Shown here: positions 42,685 through 50,776 of the stretch, one piece after another | Numbering within the stretch: position 1 is the first letter of the stretch | Layout of the letters: each line of letters begins with the position of its first letter | Source of the DNA: Oribacterium sp. NK2B42 | Lineage (GTDB): Bacteria > Bacillota > Clostridia > Lachnospirales > Lachnospiraceae | NCBI RefSeq assembly: GCF_000424445.1 | Contig: NZ_AUJX01000005.1 | Span: 62,001 to 126,000 of the forward strand | Direction: 5' to 3' | DNA length: 64,000 bases | The notes under the pieces: model-generated | The model's database searches: none | The model's input: the letters and a program-made list of their open reading frames with translations, nothing else | What the model was told of the DNA's origin: nothing | Translations under genes and position numbers: made by a program

Positions 42685-43302
42685 ATGGAAAACACTAATG
42701 CTAAGCCAACCCGTAAATGGGTGCCCTTTGTTACATACTATCTTATAGCTCTTAATGTGATAATGTTTATCGCGGAAGAAATGCTGGTGGGAAGTGAAGA
42801 TATCGAAACTTCCCTCGCTTTTGGTGCCTTCTACACACCTTATATTATTGTGGATGGTCAGCTGTACAGATTTATCACCTCCATGTTTATTCACTTCGGA
42901 GTGGAACATCTGGGCAGCAATATGATTTCCCTTTTTGCTCTGGGTCCCTATGTAGAACACTATTATGGACACTTTCTGTATCTTGTCCTTTACATTTTTT
43001 CCGGAATCTCCGGAAATATGCTGACCTTGCTTTATGAGGGAATATCAAACGAATTTGTGGTTTCAGCCGGCGCCAGCGGAGCGATCTTCGGCCTTCTCTC
43101 GGTATTTATACTGTTTGCCATGAATCCCCGCCTGAGAAAGCTGTTTCCCATAAAGAGAGTACTGATTTCCGTTATTCTTTCACTGGCTGCAGGATATATG
43201 GATCCTTCCATAAACTTTATGGCTCATGTGGGAGGCTTCGGAGGCGGTCTCGTCCTCGCTTTTATAATGCAGGAGATACTGCGGTACAACTCAAAAAGAT
43301 AG
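42685..43302 (+). CDS. Rhomboid-family intramembrane serine protease
   Basis: 205 residues, six predicted transmembrane helices. HFGVEHLGSNMISLFALG (conserved helix 2), catalytic Ser in SAGASGAIFGLLS near residue 132 and His in INFMAHVGGFGGG near 180 form the dyad. It cleaves membrane proteins within the bilayer; substrates unknown. TATAAT at 42672-42677 is only 7 bases before the ATG and there is no ribosome site, so the mRNA is likely leaderless. A G-rich interval follows with a terminator at 43481. Confidence 0.9.
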   Translation: MENTNAKPTRKWVPFVTYYLIALNVIMFIAEEMLVGSEDIETSLAFGAFYTPYIIVDGQLYRFITSMFIHFGVEHLGSNMISLFALGPYVEHYYGHFLYLVLYIFSGISGNMLTLLYEGISNEFVVSAGASGAIFGLLSVFILFAMNPRLRKLFPIKRVLISVILSLAAGYMDPSINFMAHVGGFGGGLVLAFIMQEILRYNSKR

Positions 43303-43480
43303 TGGATGGACCCTACAATAATTCTTAATGTCCGTCTTAAGAATTTCATAATCAGAGATTTCGTTTTTCTTCAATCACTATTTTCAGGGATTGTGTATAT
43401 TAGAATCAAGTTAAGAAAAGAAACGAAATAAATGCACAATCCTTTTTTTACAAATTTCAAATTATAATCCTTTTATAAAA

Positions 43481-43510
43481 AATCCCGGGACGCCTACCGG
43501 GATTTTTTGT
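43481..43510 (+). terminator. Terminator upstream of the RpoD-type gene
   Basis: AATCCCGG / CCGGGATT with short loop and TTTTTT. A dyad ATTCTTAA / TTAAGAAT also occurs near 43322-43345. No gene is visible in 43303-43648. Confidence 0.8.
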
Positions 43511-43648
43511 GCACAAATTTATATGTGTTATAAATAAGATTTATGTATTATTTTCCTAAATATCCCCCTTATGTCTTGCAATATATTTGTTTTCAAAATA
43601 AAATAGCAAGGCTGTTTAGAAGAAAAAGATAGGGATATAGGAAGTTTT

Positions 43649-44752
43649 ATGATACATAGTGATAGAGAGCTTCTGGAGGAAAAGCACACCATATTCATCG
43701 ATTCAGATGATTATAATGTTACTTCTCCGGAAGACAATGTTTTTAGTGAGTTTGATGACAACTCTGATGTCATCAAAAATATTAAGGAGTCTTCACTGAC
43801 AGGCATCAACCCGGAAAGAGACGATTTTTCTGACGAGGAAATATCCGAAGAAGAGCTTTCTGAAGAAGATAAGGAAGTCAGAGCCCTTGACATGGAGGCT
43901 CTCACAAATCTTGAAAATGTTTCCGCCGACGATCCGGTACGTATATACCTTAAAGAGATCGGAAGCTATCCGCTCCTTACTCCGGAGCGCGAACATGATC
44001 TTGCAGTTCGCTGCAAAAACGGAGATATGGCAGCGAAACAGGAACTGGTGGAATGTAACCTGAGACTTGTGGTTTCCATCGCAAAGCGCTATACCGGTCG
44101 TGGCATGAATTTCCTGGATCTGATACAGGAGGGAAACATTGGCCTCATGCGTGGGGTAGAGAAATTTGAACCGGACAGAGGTTTTAAGCTTTCTACCTAT
44201 GCAACCTGGTGGATCCGTCAGTCAATAGCAAGAGCCCTTGCCGATCAGTCAAGAACCATCAGAGTGCCTGTTCACATGGTGGAACTCATAAATAAGATCA
44301 AGAAAACCTCTCGTCAGCTTGCCTTAGAGCTTGGACATGAGCCTACGACTTTTGATCTTAGTGAAGCCCTCAATATTCCGGAGGAACGCATTCAGGAGGT
44401 TATCAACTACGATGCCGGTCCTGCGTCCCTTGACAGCAAGGTGGGAGAGGATGAGGATTCAGATCTTGGTTCATTCATAGCAGATGATAAGATCACTTCA
44501 CCGGAGCAGAACATTAATAATGTAATGATGAAGCAGCAGCTTGAAAAGATTCTGGTAAACCTCAGTGAACGTGAACGCGAAGTCATTGAGATGAGATATG
44601 GTCTTGTGGATGGCCGCGAAAGAACTCTTGAGGAAATCGGAACCATGTACCACGTTACCCGTGAGCGTATCCGTCAGATCGAGAATAAAGCATTGCATAA
44701 ACTTCAGAATCCGAAGTATAAGCGTGAGCTTGACGGATTCCTTGAAAACTGA
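43649..44752 (+). CDS. RpoD-type (group 1/2) sigma-70 factor
   Basis: 367 residues. The N-terminal 85 residues are acidic and low complexity, replacing a normal region 1.1. Region 1.2 has [22 protein letters not shown], region 2 [20 protein letters not shown]...[20 protein letters not shown], region 3 about 235-290 and region 4 [15 protein letters not shown] plus [26 protein letters not shown]. The region 2.4 and 4.2 residues fit recognition of standard TATAAT/TTGACA promoters. It is not next to dnaG, so it may be the housekeeping factor or a close paralogue. No ribosome site clearer than AGGAAG at 43640 is seen. Confidence 0.88.
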   Translation: MIHSDRELLEEKHTIFIDSDDYNVTSPEDNVFSEFDDNSDVIKNIKESSLTGINPERDDFSDEEISEEELSEEDKEVRALDMEALTNLENVSADDPVRIYLKEIGSYPLLTPEREHDLAVRCKNGDMAAKQELVECNLRLVVSIAKRYTGRGMNFLDLIQEGNIGLMRGVEKFEPDRGFKLSTYATWWIRQSIARALADQSRTIRVPVHMVELINKIKKTSRQLALELGHEPTTFDLSEALNIPEERIQEVINYDAGPASLDSKVGEDEDSDLGSFIADDKITSPEQNINNVMMKQQLEKILVNLSEREREVIEMRYGLVDGRERTLEEIGTMYHVTRERIRQIENKALHKLQNPKYKRELDGFLEN

Positions 44753-44837
44753 TATTTAAAAATCTTTGAAAACCGTCAGTAACCTCTGATTAATCCGGTA
44801 TTTTCAAAGAACTTGTTACATAGGTTATATTTACACA

Positions 44838-44966
44838 GGGCTTTCTGTTATAATCACAGAAAGCTCTTGTTTTTTTCGCGATAAGGCTGTCACATGTGCT
44901 TGTACAAAAGCACATGTGACAGCCAACGTGGAATCGAGTAGGGCGTTTTTCCCTACTCGATTTTAT
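44838..44966 (+). terminator. Three consecutive hairpins after the RpoD-type gene
   Basis: GGGCTTTCTG / CAGAAAGCTC with TTGTTTTTTT (44838-44877), then a perfect 17-bp stem GGCTGTCACATGTGCTT / AAGCACATGTGACAGCC (44886-44925), then AATCGAGTAGGG / CCCTACTCGATT ending in TTAT (44933-44965). The first and third resemble intrinsic terminators; the second lacks a U-run. Confidence 0.75.
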
Positions 44967-44970
44967 AACT

Positions 44971-44986
44971 TATAACAGATTTACGG
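44971..44986 (-). repeat. Dispersed iteron, perfect consensus copy
   Basis: Minus strand CCGTAAATCTGTTATA, identical to the origin consensus, 56 bp upstream of the gene at 45042 and 2 kb from the array. Confidence 0.75.
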
Positions 44987-45041
44987 CATTAAACCACCCG
45001 GGCGGATACACCGCTCACACACAGGATTTCCGAGGTGACCA

Positions 45042-45371
45042 ATGAATAATAAAAAACCACGTTCATTTAACAAATCAAAAAACAATAATTCTCACGGGAC
45101 CGGCAAAAGCAGCCAGCGTCCGTTTTTTAACACAAAGCTTAAAGGCAAGTCCGGCGCTCAGCAGGGAGACTACATAGTCATTTCCGACGGAAAAAAGAAA
45201 GTAACCACCCGTATCAACCTTCCCAGCCATCCTTTCGCAAAGAAAGAGGTTGGTGAGATGGTAACCATTAAGGGCGTAGAGTGGTATCTCATAAAGATCC
45301 TTCATCAGGGAACCGCCGCCTATAAAAAGGTATACGACGAAGATACACAGCGTGAGCATTACGGATACTGA
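45042..45371 (+). CDS. Small basic hypothetical protein
   Basis: 109 residues with a basic Asn/Lys/Ser-rich N-terminus (residues 1-40) and a small beta-rich core (QGDYIVISDGKKKVTTRIN..., VTIKGVEWYLIKILHQGTAA). Nucleic-acid binding is conceivable from charge but not shown. GAGG is 6 bp before the ATG. The next gene follows after 18 bp, so they are probably co-transcribed. An iteron copy lies just upstream. Confidence 0.6.
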   Translation: MNNKKPRSFNKSKNNNSHGTGKSSQRPFFNTKLKGKSGAQQGDYIVISDGKKKVTTRINLPSHPFAKKEVGEMVTIKGVEWYLIKILHQGTAAYKKVYDEDTQREHYGY

Positions 45372-45389
45372 TATCGGAGGCAGCATTTA

Positions 45390-46871
45390 ATGTCAAATTC
45401 AATATATGAATCAATCTGTGATAACCTGAGACCGGACGACACTTTGCCGGACGACTTCCGCATATCAAAAGCTGCTTCTTCAGGAAAGCTTGGCATCCGC
45501 CTTGTAGAAGGTGCCCTGGACGGCATGTACCTTTACCACGATATGCAGGCTGACAGCGATGAAGAAGCTCTTATCGATGTTATAAATGAAGCCTCCGGGC
45601 ATGATTTTGACTCGGCAGAATATGATCTCGAATCCTTCTTCTCAGCCCCCGAAGTCCGTATGCTTCCGCTGGTTGAGAAACTTGAGAGGTGGGTCAATGA
45701 TAACGCCGGAAGCATCGATGCCGAAGCAGTGTTTCAGTTTGCGGCCAATGTTATCATCAAAACCGATAACCCGGAAGCTCTCAAGTTTGCCCTCGTGCTT
45801 TTTGAGATGATGGACACCGATGATAATGAAGCTGTAAAGGATGTTGTTAAAGCACTTTCCAGATCCGAAGAGCTTACACTTTTTTCAATAATGGTTGCAG
45901 AAACCTGGAAGGACGGAAATGATGCTATCCTTGATTTTGCAAAACACACAAAGGGCTGGGGCCGCATTCATTGTGTTGAACATATAGAGGCCTCATCCGG
46001 AAAGATCAAGGACTGGCTGTTCCGCGAAGGTGTACGGAACAATGTCGGTGCCGCATATTCTGCACGCACCGTGGCAGAGAAGATAAACCTTGGTAAGGTA
46101 TTCCTGAATCCGGCCTTCAATGACGACGATTACCTTTTAGCCCGTCCCATTATTGCCGGACTTCTGGATGAAGGAACGCTTCAGGGCATTTCTTTAATGT
46201 CAGACCGCACGGAAATTCTTTCAGGCTTCATAAAACAGTCTGAACACAGGGTGAAGACCACTGAGGCCCTCAATACCTTACTTGATATCAGGGATTACCT
46301 TAACCAGAATATATTTAATGAAAGCGGAAAGCTTGGCGAAAAACTTGAACACCTCCTTAACTCAAAGGAATTGAAAGACTTCGCTTCAAAGCTTGTGACC
46401 GAAAAGAAAGACTTCCGCCTTGCAAAGCGTATGGATATAGACTGCACCGAAGAGGTTCTTGCTGCCATGGAAGAGGATTTTGCTGCCAATGCCTCCCTCG
46501 TAGACATTCTTCCCAAAAACAGTGAAACACTTTCCAAAGTTTTCTCCATTTTCAGAAAGAAGCTGCCTCTTGATATGATGGCTTCGGGACCAAAGGATAA
46601 TCTCGGAATAGGAGAAGAGTACAGACCTTTCCATCAGCTTAGTTTCCTGGTACAGAATCTTTCGGATTCGGCGGGAGAAGGAGAGGATTTTATAGTTGCT
46701 TCCCTTAATTCTCCTGTAAACGGTACGAGACAGATGGCTCTCAGTGTCCTTGAAGAGTGGCTTAAGGATAATTACGTTCCTTCCAATGCTGTAAAATATG
46801 CTGTATGGCATCTTAAGGAGGCTGAGCCTTCCGGGGATATCAGGGCACTGTTAGAAAAGATTGATATCTGA
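45390..46871 (+). CDS. Large helical hypothetical protein (HEAT-like)
   Basis: 493 residues, acidic, almost entirely predicted helix, with repeated helical hairpins such as LKFALVLFEMMDTDDNEAVK and VKDVVKALSRSEELTLFSIM that look HEAT-like. No catalytic motif or membrane segment. GGAGG precedes the ATG. It is the last gene before the iteron array and its function is not known to me. Confidence 0.6.
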   Translation: MSNSIYESICDNLRPDDTLPDDFRISKAASSGKLGIRLVEGALDGMYLYHDMQADSDEEALIDVINEASGHDFDSAEYDLESFFSAPEVRMLPLVEKLERWVNDNAGSIDAEAVFQFAANVIIKTDNPEALKFALVLFEMMDTDDNEAVKDVVKALSRSEELTLFSIMVAETWKDGNDAILDFAKHTKGWGRIHCVEHIEASSGKIKDWLFREGVRNNVGAAYSARTVAEKINLGKVFLNPAFNDDDYLLARPIIAGLLDEGTLQGISLMSDRTEILSGFIKQSEHRVKTTEALNTLLDIRDYLNQNIFNESGKLGEKLEHLLNSKELKDFASKLVTEKKDFRLAKRMDIDCTEEVLAAMEEDFAANASLVDILPKNSETLSKVFSIFRKKLPLDMMASGPKDNLGIGEEYRPFHQLSFLVQNLSDSAGEGEDFIVASLNSPVNGTRQMALSVLEEWLKDNYVPSNAVKYAVWHLKEAEPSGDIRALLEKIDI

Positions 46872-46920
46872 ACCCGGGCGGATCCCTAAGAGGCCCCGGG
46901 ACATAAACATATTTACAACC

Positions 46921-47765
46921 TATAACATGATTACGGTAGAGTTTCCGGATCTTATAACATATTTACGGTAGAAGCTTATATAAAATGACGGTATCCTTCA
47001 TTTTTGAAGGATACCGTTTATTTGTTATAATCCGTCCCCCCCGGCTCCCCGACTGAACCGTTACAACCTGTGTTTTTTCGCCGTATATTTGTTATATGTT
47101 CGTATTCACTTATTCATCATTTGATTGTCCGGATATAAAATCACCGTAAATCTGTTATAAAGTCTGTCGAAAAGCAGACTCCGGGAAAACCTGTAACAAA
47201 TTTACGGCTTAAATATTTCTTACGATTGACCGTAAATCTGTTATATGCTTTGTATATAGACCGTCTTATAACAGATTTACGGTTTAATTTGTTCCTTACG
47301 CTTCTACCGTAATCCTGTTATAGGTTTACACTTATTACCGTCATTGTGTTATCTATCTCTACAGATCACCGTAATTTTGTTATAAGACGATTTTTACAAA
47401 AATTTCTTCATCCTTTAGTGCTATTTGACCATCACCGTTTATTTGTTATCTTTTGCCGTTATTTTGTTAGGGGTCACCGTTAATCTGTTATGCCTTACCG
47501 TGTTTTTGTTATTTCTGTGGATAAATAATGACGCAATTCTGCGGTGATCCGGCATTAAATAATATAAATATATATAATATTAAATATATAAAATAAAAAA
47601 CCAAAACATAAAAAAATACAATCCTGTGCGCGTGGGAAGCGAGTCAGAAAAGCATAATAACCGGTCTTTCATATGCCTGATCTGGGATTAATAAGCCAGT
47701 ATAATGCAATTATTTTTGCCTTTTTCGGAAATCCGGGTCAGAATAGAGATATAACAAAATTACGG
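46921..47765 (+). other. Iteron-type replication origin (array, DnaA box, AT-rich tract)
   Basis: Sixteen sites match CCGTNNNNNTGTTAT(A) with at most one mismatch: plus strand at 47014, 47081, 47144, 47230, 47307, 47338, 47369, 47435, 47456, 47477 and 47498; minus strand at 46921, 46953, 47192, 47267 and 47750. Spacing is exactly 31 bp in 47307/47338/47369 and exactly 21 bp in 47435-47498, i.e. three and two helical turns. A DnaA box TGTGGATAA (inverse of TTATCCACA) is at 47516-47524, and 47554-47620 is an almost pure A/T tract. The Rep_3 gene starts 65 bp after the last site. Confidence 0.85.
46986..47024 (+). terminator. Terminator containing an iteron
   Basis: ACGGTATCCTTC / GAAGGATACCGT with 6-nt loop followed by TTATTTG. 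As at 21597 the descending arm and T-run make an iteron (47014-47029). Confidence 0.7.
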
Positions 47766-47768
47766 TGA

Positions 47769-47797
47769 TTGATTTTTCAGGTTAAGAGTTTTACTAT
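47769..47797 (+). promoter_or_regulatory. Promoter of the Rep gene next to an iteron
   Basis: TTGATT 47769-47774, 17-bp spacer, TACTAT 47792-47797. The iteron at 47750-47765 ends 3 bp before the -35, an ideal place for autoregulation by the initiator. Confidence 0.7.
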
Positions 47798-47829
47798 ATT
47801 GACATGCGAGAGAAACGGAGTTCTTAAAA

Positions 47830-48681
47830 ATGTCAGCATATAAAACGCAAAAAGAAAAAGTTGAGGATCAACGTACATATCTTGTTGTTAAAGACAACGC
47901 ACTCATACAAAAAGCCAAGTACAATCTTACAGCCAATGAGCAGAAGCTTGTAAACTTTGTTATCACTTTAATAAAACCCGGTGAGGAAGAGTTTAAAAAG
48001 TATGAGATCCGTGCACTTGATTTTGCTAGACTTTGCGGAATTGATCCGAAGAATGTTTATCGTGATTTCAGAAATATGATCGATTCCATCGATGAAAAGG
48101 CATTCTGGGTAAACATCGATAACAGAGTCATAAAACTCAGATGGTTCAATGAGCCCGAGTATAATGAGCGCAAAGGAACCATAAGTCTCCTTCTTGACAG
48201 CCGTATAAAAACCTATCTTCTTGGCCTTCAAAACAATTTTACGGAATATGAGCTTTACAATATCCTTTCCATGACAAGCAAGTATTCACCGAGATTGTAT
48301 GAGCTTGCAAAGTCTTATGCTTATAAAGGACATGTTGATATTCCTATCGATACATTGAGAGAGAACCTCATGGCAGATGTTTACAGTGCTTTCGGAAATT
48401 TCAAGCAGAGAGTTCTGTCACCGGCCATAAAGGAGATCAATGAATATACCGATATCACAGTTACCTATGACTGCATTACGGATAAGGGTGAACTTGTTAA
48501 AGGAAGACTTCAGGGAAAAAGGATAACACACATCAGACTTTATATAGAAAACAAGGATACTCTTGATCGTTTTGCTACATATAACAAGACTGTAGGCAAG
48601 ATAGAAAAGAGAAATCTTCAGTTCAAAGGTCAGTTAAGTCTCAATTTCGATGACTCGGGAAGGCTTGTTGATATAGCATAA
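47830..48681 (+). CDS. Rep_3-family replication initiator (RepB/RepA-like)
   Basis: 283 residues with the two winged-helix domains of plasmid initiators: LVVKDNALIQKAKYNLTANEQKLVNFVIT (residues about 18-46) begins the first, and ILSMTSKYSPRLYELAKSYA with VDIPIDTLRENL...FGNFKQRVLSPAIKEINEYTDI (about 150-215) the second, the part that reads iterons. It is full length and undamaged. The array, DnaA box and AT tract upstream make it the likely initiator of this origin. CGGAG is 13 bp before the ATG. A strong terminator follows (48750-48781). It sits among chromosomal genes, with no parA/parB, mob or relaxase nearby. Confidence 0.87.
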   Translation: MSAYKTQKEKVEDQRTYLVVKDNALIQKAKYNLTANEQKLVNFVITLIKPGEEEFKKYEIRALDFARLCGIDPKNVYRDFRNMIDSIDEKAFWVNIDNRVIKLRWFNEPEYNERKGTISLLLDSRIKTYLLGLQNNFTEYELYNILSMTSKYSPRLYELAKSYAYKGHVDIPIDTLRENLMADVYSAFGNFKQRVLSPAIKEINEYTDITVTYDCITDKGELVKGRLQGKRITHIRLYIENKDTLDRFATYNKTVGKIEKRNLQFKGQLSLNFDDSGRLVDIA

Positions 48682-48749
48682 GATTATTTTATGATAGTAT
48701 CCTGAAGCCTTAAAAATTCTTATAGCAACACAATTTCGATTATTTTTTA

Positions 48750-48781
48750 AGTGGACGCCTCAAAAGGCGCCCACTTTTTTT
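48750..48781 (+). terminator. Terminator after the Rep gene
   Basis: AAGTGGACGCCT / AGGCGCCCACTT with one mismatch and a 4-nt loop, then TTTTTTT. Confidence 0.85.
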
Positions 48782-48800
48782 GCAAAATCACGCAAAAAGC

Positions 48801-48828
48801 TAGACATGGAAAAAAAACACGCTATAAT
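48801..48828 (+). promoter_or_regulatory. Promoter of the stand-alone rpoA
   Basis: TAGACA 48801-48806, 16-bp spacer, TATAAT 48823-48828, about 108 bp before the start codon. Confidence 0.7.
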
Positions 48829-48935
48829 AGAATAGCTTGATTCTAAAAAATAGAGATAGTATGTTCTTTGACAGAAACTTTTTATGATCATGCGAAGATA
48901 TTTGTTTCAATGATTTTATATAAAGAGGTGGGCTA

Positions 48936-49886
48936 ATGGCAGTAGAAATCAAACCGGTTCTCGAAGTTGAGGAAATCACAGATGATAAGAAGTTCGGACG
49001 TTTTGTATGTGCTCCGCTTGCTAAGGGCGAAGGTACAGTCATCGGTAATTCATTAAGACGTATCCTTCTTTCCTCTATGCCTGGTGCTGCAGTAAGTGAG
49101 GTAAAGTTCGAGGGAGTTTATCATGAATTTTCATCAATTCCCGGAGTAAAGGAAGATGTAAGTGATATCATCCTCAATTTAAAGAAGCTTGCTATAAAAA
49201 ATACATCATCCAGCGATGATCCTGTTATGGCATACATCGATTATGCCGGTGAAGGAGTTGTTCGCGGTTCTGATATCAAAGTTTCTTCTGAAGTAGAGAT
49301 CATTAACAAAGATCAGGTTATCGCTACACTTTCAGGAAAGGAAGCAAGACTCTATATCGAGATAAAGATAACAAAGGGTCGTGGATATGACGGTGCAAAC
49401 ACACGTGACCGCAGCGATCTGGCCATCGGTGTTATCGCAGTGGATTCTATTTACTGTCCTGTAGTAAAGGTTAACATCGTTATAGATCCTATCGAAGGCA
49501 CAAACGAAGAGAAGCTTACTCTTGATGTAACTACAAACGGAACCATGGCTCCGGATGATGCCGTATCACTTTCAGCACGTATTCTTGATTCACATCTTAA
49601 GCTTTTTGCTGATATGGATGTTGATACAGATAACGAAGTTAAGGTTGAGGATGCAGGCAGCAGTGATTCCAATGACCTTATGAATATGAACATCGATGAG
49701 CTTGAGCTTAGTGTTCGTTCATATAACTGTCTCAAGAGAGCCGGCATCAACACTGTCGGAGATCTTTGCAACAAGAATCTTGAAGATCTTTCAAAGGTTC
49801 GTAACATGGGTCGTAAGTCCATCGATGAGATTCTCGGAAAGCTTGATTCTATGGGACTTGCCCTTAGCAGCAGAGATGCAGAATAA
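48936..49886 (+). CDS. rpoA: RNA polymerase alpha subunit, stand-alone and divergent
   Basis: 316 residues. The N-terminal domain (1-225) has GNSLRRILLSSMPGAAVSEV with the assembly Arg, EFSSIPGVKEDVSDIILNL and IGVIAVDSIYCPVVKVN; the block that normally reads VENTRVGQxTDYDKL is replaced by the shorter IDPIEGTNEEKL. A linker leads to the C-terminal domain (about 245-310: ELSVRSYNCLKRAGINTVGDL, VRNMGRKSIDEIL) with the DNA-contacting Arg and Asn-Cys-Leu-Lys intact. rpoA is normally in the rpsM-rpsK-rpsD-rpoA-rplQ operon; here it is alone with its own promoter and terminator (49909-49938), so it is either a relocated gene or a second alpha. AGAGG precedes the ATG. Confidence 0.88.
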   Translation: MAVEIKPVLEVEEITDDKKFGRFVCAPLAKGEGTVIGNSLRRILLSSMPGAAVSEVKFEGVYHEFSSIPGVKEDVSDIILNLKKLAIKNTSSSDDPVMAYIDYAGEGVVRGSDIKVSSEVEIINKDQVIATLSGKEARLYIEIKITKGRGYDGANTRDRSDLAIGVIAVDSIYCPVVKVNIVIDPIEGTNEEKLTLDVTTNGTMAPDDAVSLSARILDSHLKLFADMDVDTDNEVKVEDAGSSDSNDLMNMNIDELELSVRSYNCLKRAGINTVGDLCNKNLEDLSKVRNMGRKSIDEILGKLDSMGLALSSRDAE

Positions 49887-49908
49887 ATAAATATATGAAA
49901 TTACAAAA

Positions 49909-49938
49909 GCGGTTTTCCTAAAGGGAAGGCCGTTTTTT
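49909..49938 (+). terminator. Terminator after rpoA
   Basis: CGGTTTTCC / GGGAAGGCCG stem with G-T pairs, then TTTTTTTG. CCGTTTTTTTGTTACA here is a near-iteron. Confidence 0.75.
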
Positions 49939-49950
49939 TGTTACAGCTCC

Positions 49951-50029
49951 GCCTGTGAACCATGGGGACGGGGTTGGTGGCCCATTTTCCTAAAATGAAC
50001 CACCAACCCCGTCCCCATGGTCCACAGGC
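49951..50029. repeat. 79-bp imperfect palindrome, GGGGACGGGG family
   Basis: Arms from GCCTGTGAACCATGGGG and its complement, with a few mismatches, meet around CATTTTCCTAAAATG. The inner part parallels 39351-39423. Confidence 0.85.
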
Positions 50030-50164
50030 TGTATTTTCACTTTTTTATGATGATACAGACATTCAATTCGTTAAAACTGAGACAGGCGGAGATATATTTG
50101 GTATGATTAGTATCATTAGGGAAGATTCTTTCGGAATTTTGGGAAATGTAAAAACGGAGGGGAA

Positions 50165-50650
50165 ATGGCTATACTCACAACTCTTTGCTATATAGAAAAA
50201 GATGATAAATACCTCATGCTTCACCGAACTAAGAAGCAGAACGATCTTAACCACGCCAGGTGGATCGGAGTAGGAGGAAAATTTGAAAAGGATGAGAGTC
50301 CTGAGGAGTGTCTTGTTAGGGAGGTTAAGGAAGAAACGGGATATATATTAACCTCATGGGAATACCGGGGGATAGTAACCTTTATCTCAGGCAGGGCAGA
50401 GTCGGAATATATGCATCTTTTCACAGCTGATGGTTTTACCGGGGAACAGATGGAATGTGATGAAGGAGAGCTTAAATGGGTGAACAAAAGTGAGGTGCCA
50501 AAGCTCAATGTGTGGCCGGGAGACCGCATTTTCCTGAAGCTTCTTCTGGAGAGAGAAAGCTTTTTTTCACTGAAACTTATATATGATAAAGAGGATCGTC
50601 TGATGGAAGCAAAGCTTGACGGAAAGCCATATAACGAAATTTCTGAATGA
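50165..50650 (+). CDS. Nudix hydrolase (8-oxo-dGTP diphosphatase-like)
   Basis: 161 residues. The Nudix box is complete: GVGGKFEKDESPEECLVRE and VKEETGY (residues about 37-61). The start MAILTTLCYIEKDDKYLMLHRT is typical of MutT/YtkD-type enzymes that clean nucleotide pools or cleave NDP-X. The tail after 115 is family-like. GGAGGGGAA directly precedes the ATG. It stands alone between the palindrome and the WYL regulator. Confidence 0.85.
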   Translation: MAILTTLCYIEKDDKYLMLHRTKKQNDLNHARWIGVGGKFEKDESPEECLVREVKEETGYILTSWEYRGIVTFISGRAESEYMHLFTADGFTGEQMECDEGELKWVNKSEVPKLNVWPGDRIFLKLLLERESFFSLKLIYDKEDRLMEAKLDGKPYNEISE

Positions 50651-50729
50651 CAGATGGATTTCGGTGTTCCAGCGATAACAGTGCTCAGAAGTTATATATT
50701 GTTTGAGAGGCAGACAATCATATATATTG

Positions 50730-50756
50730 ATATCGATTAAAGGAAAAAATCGATAT
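50730..50756. promoter_or_regulatory. Dyad ahead of the WYL regulator (possible operator)
   Basis: ATATCGATT (50730-50738) and AATCGATAT (50748-50756) are perfect inverted arms 9 bp apart, 21 bp before ATG 50777. Position fits an autoregulatory site. Confidence 0.5.
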
Positions 50757-50776
50757 ATAAAAAATCGGGAGTAAAT

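Noticed and set aside
45030-45060. Third copy of the TGACCAAT hairpin motif
   Set aside because: Only GTGACCAATGAAT is shared; no CAATGG and no flanking helix.
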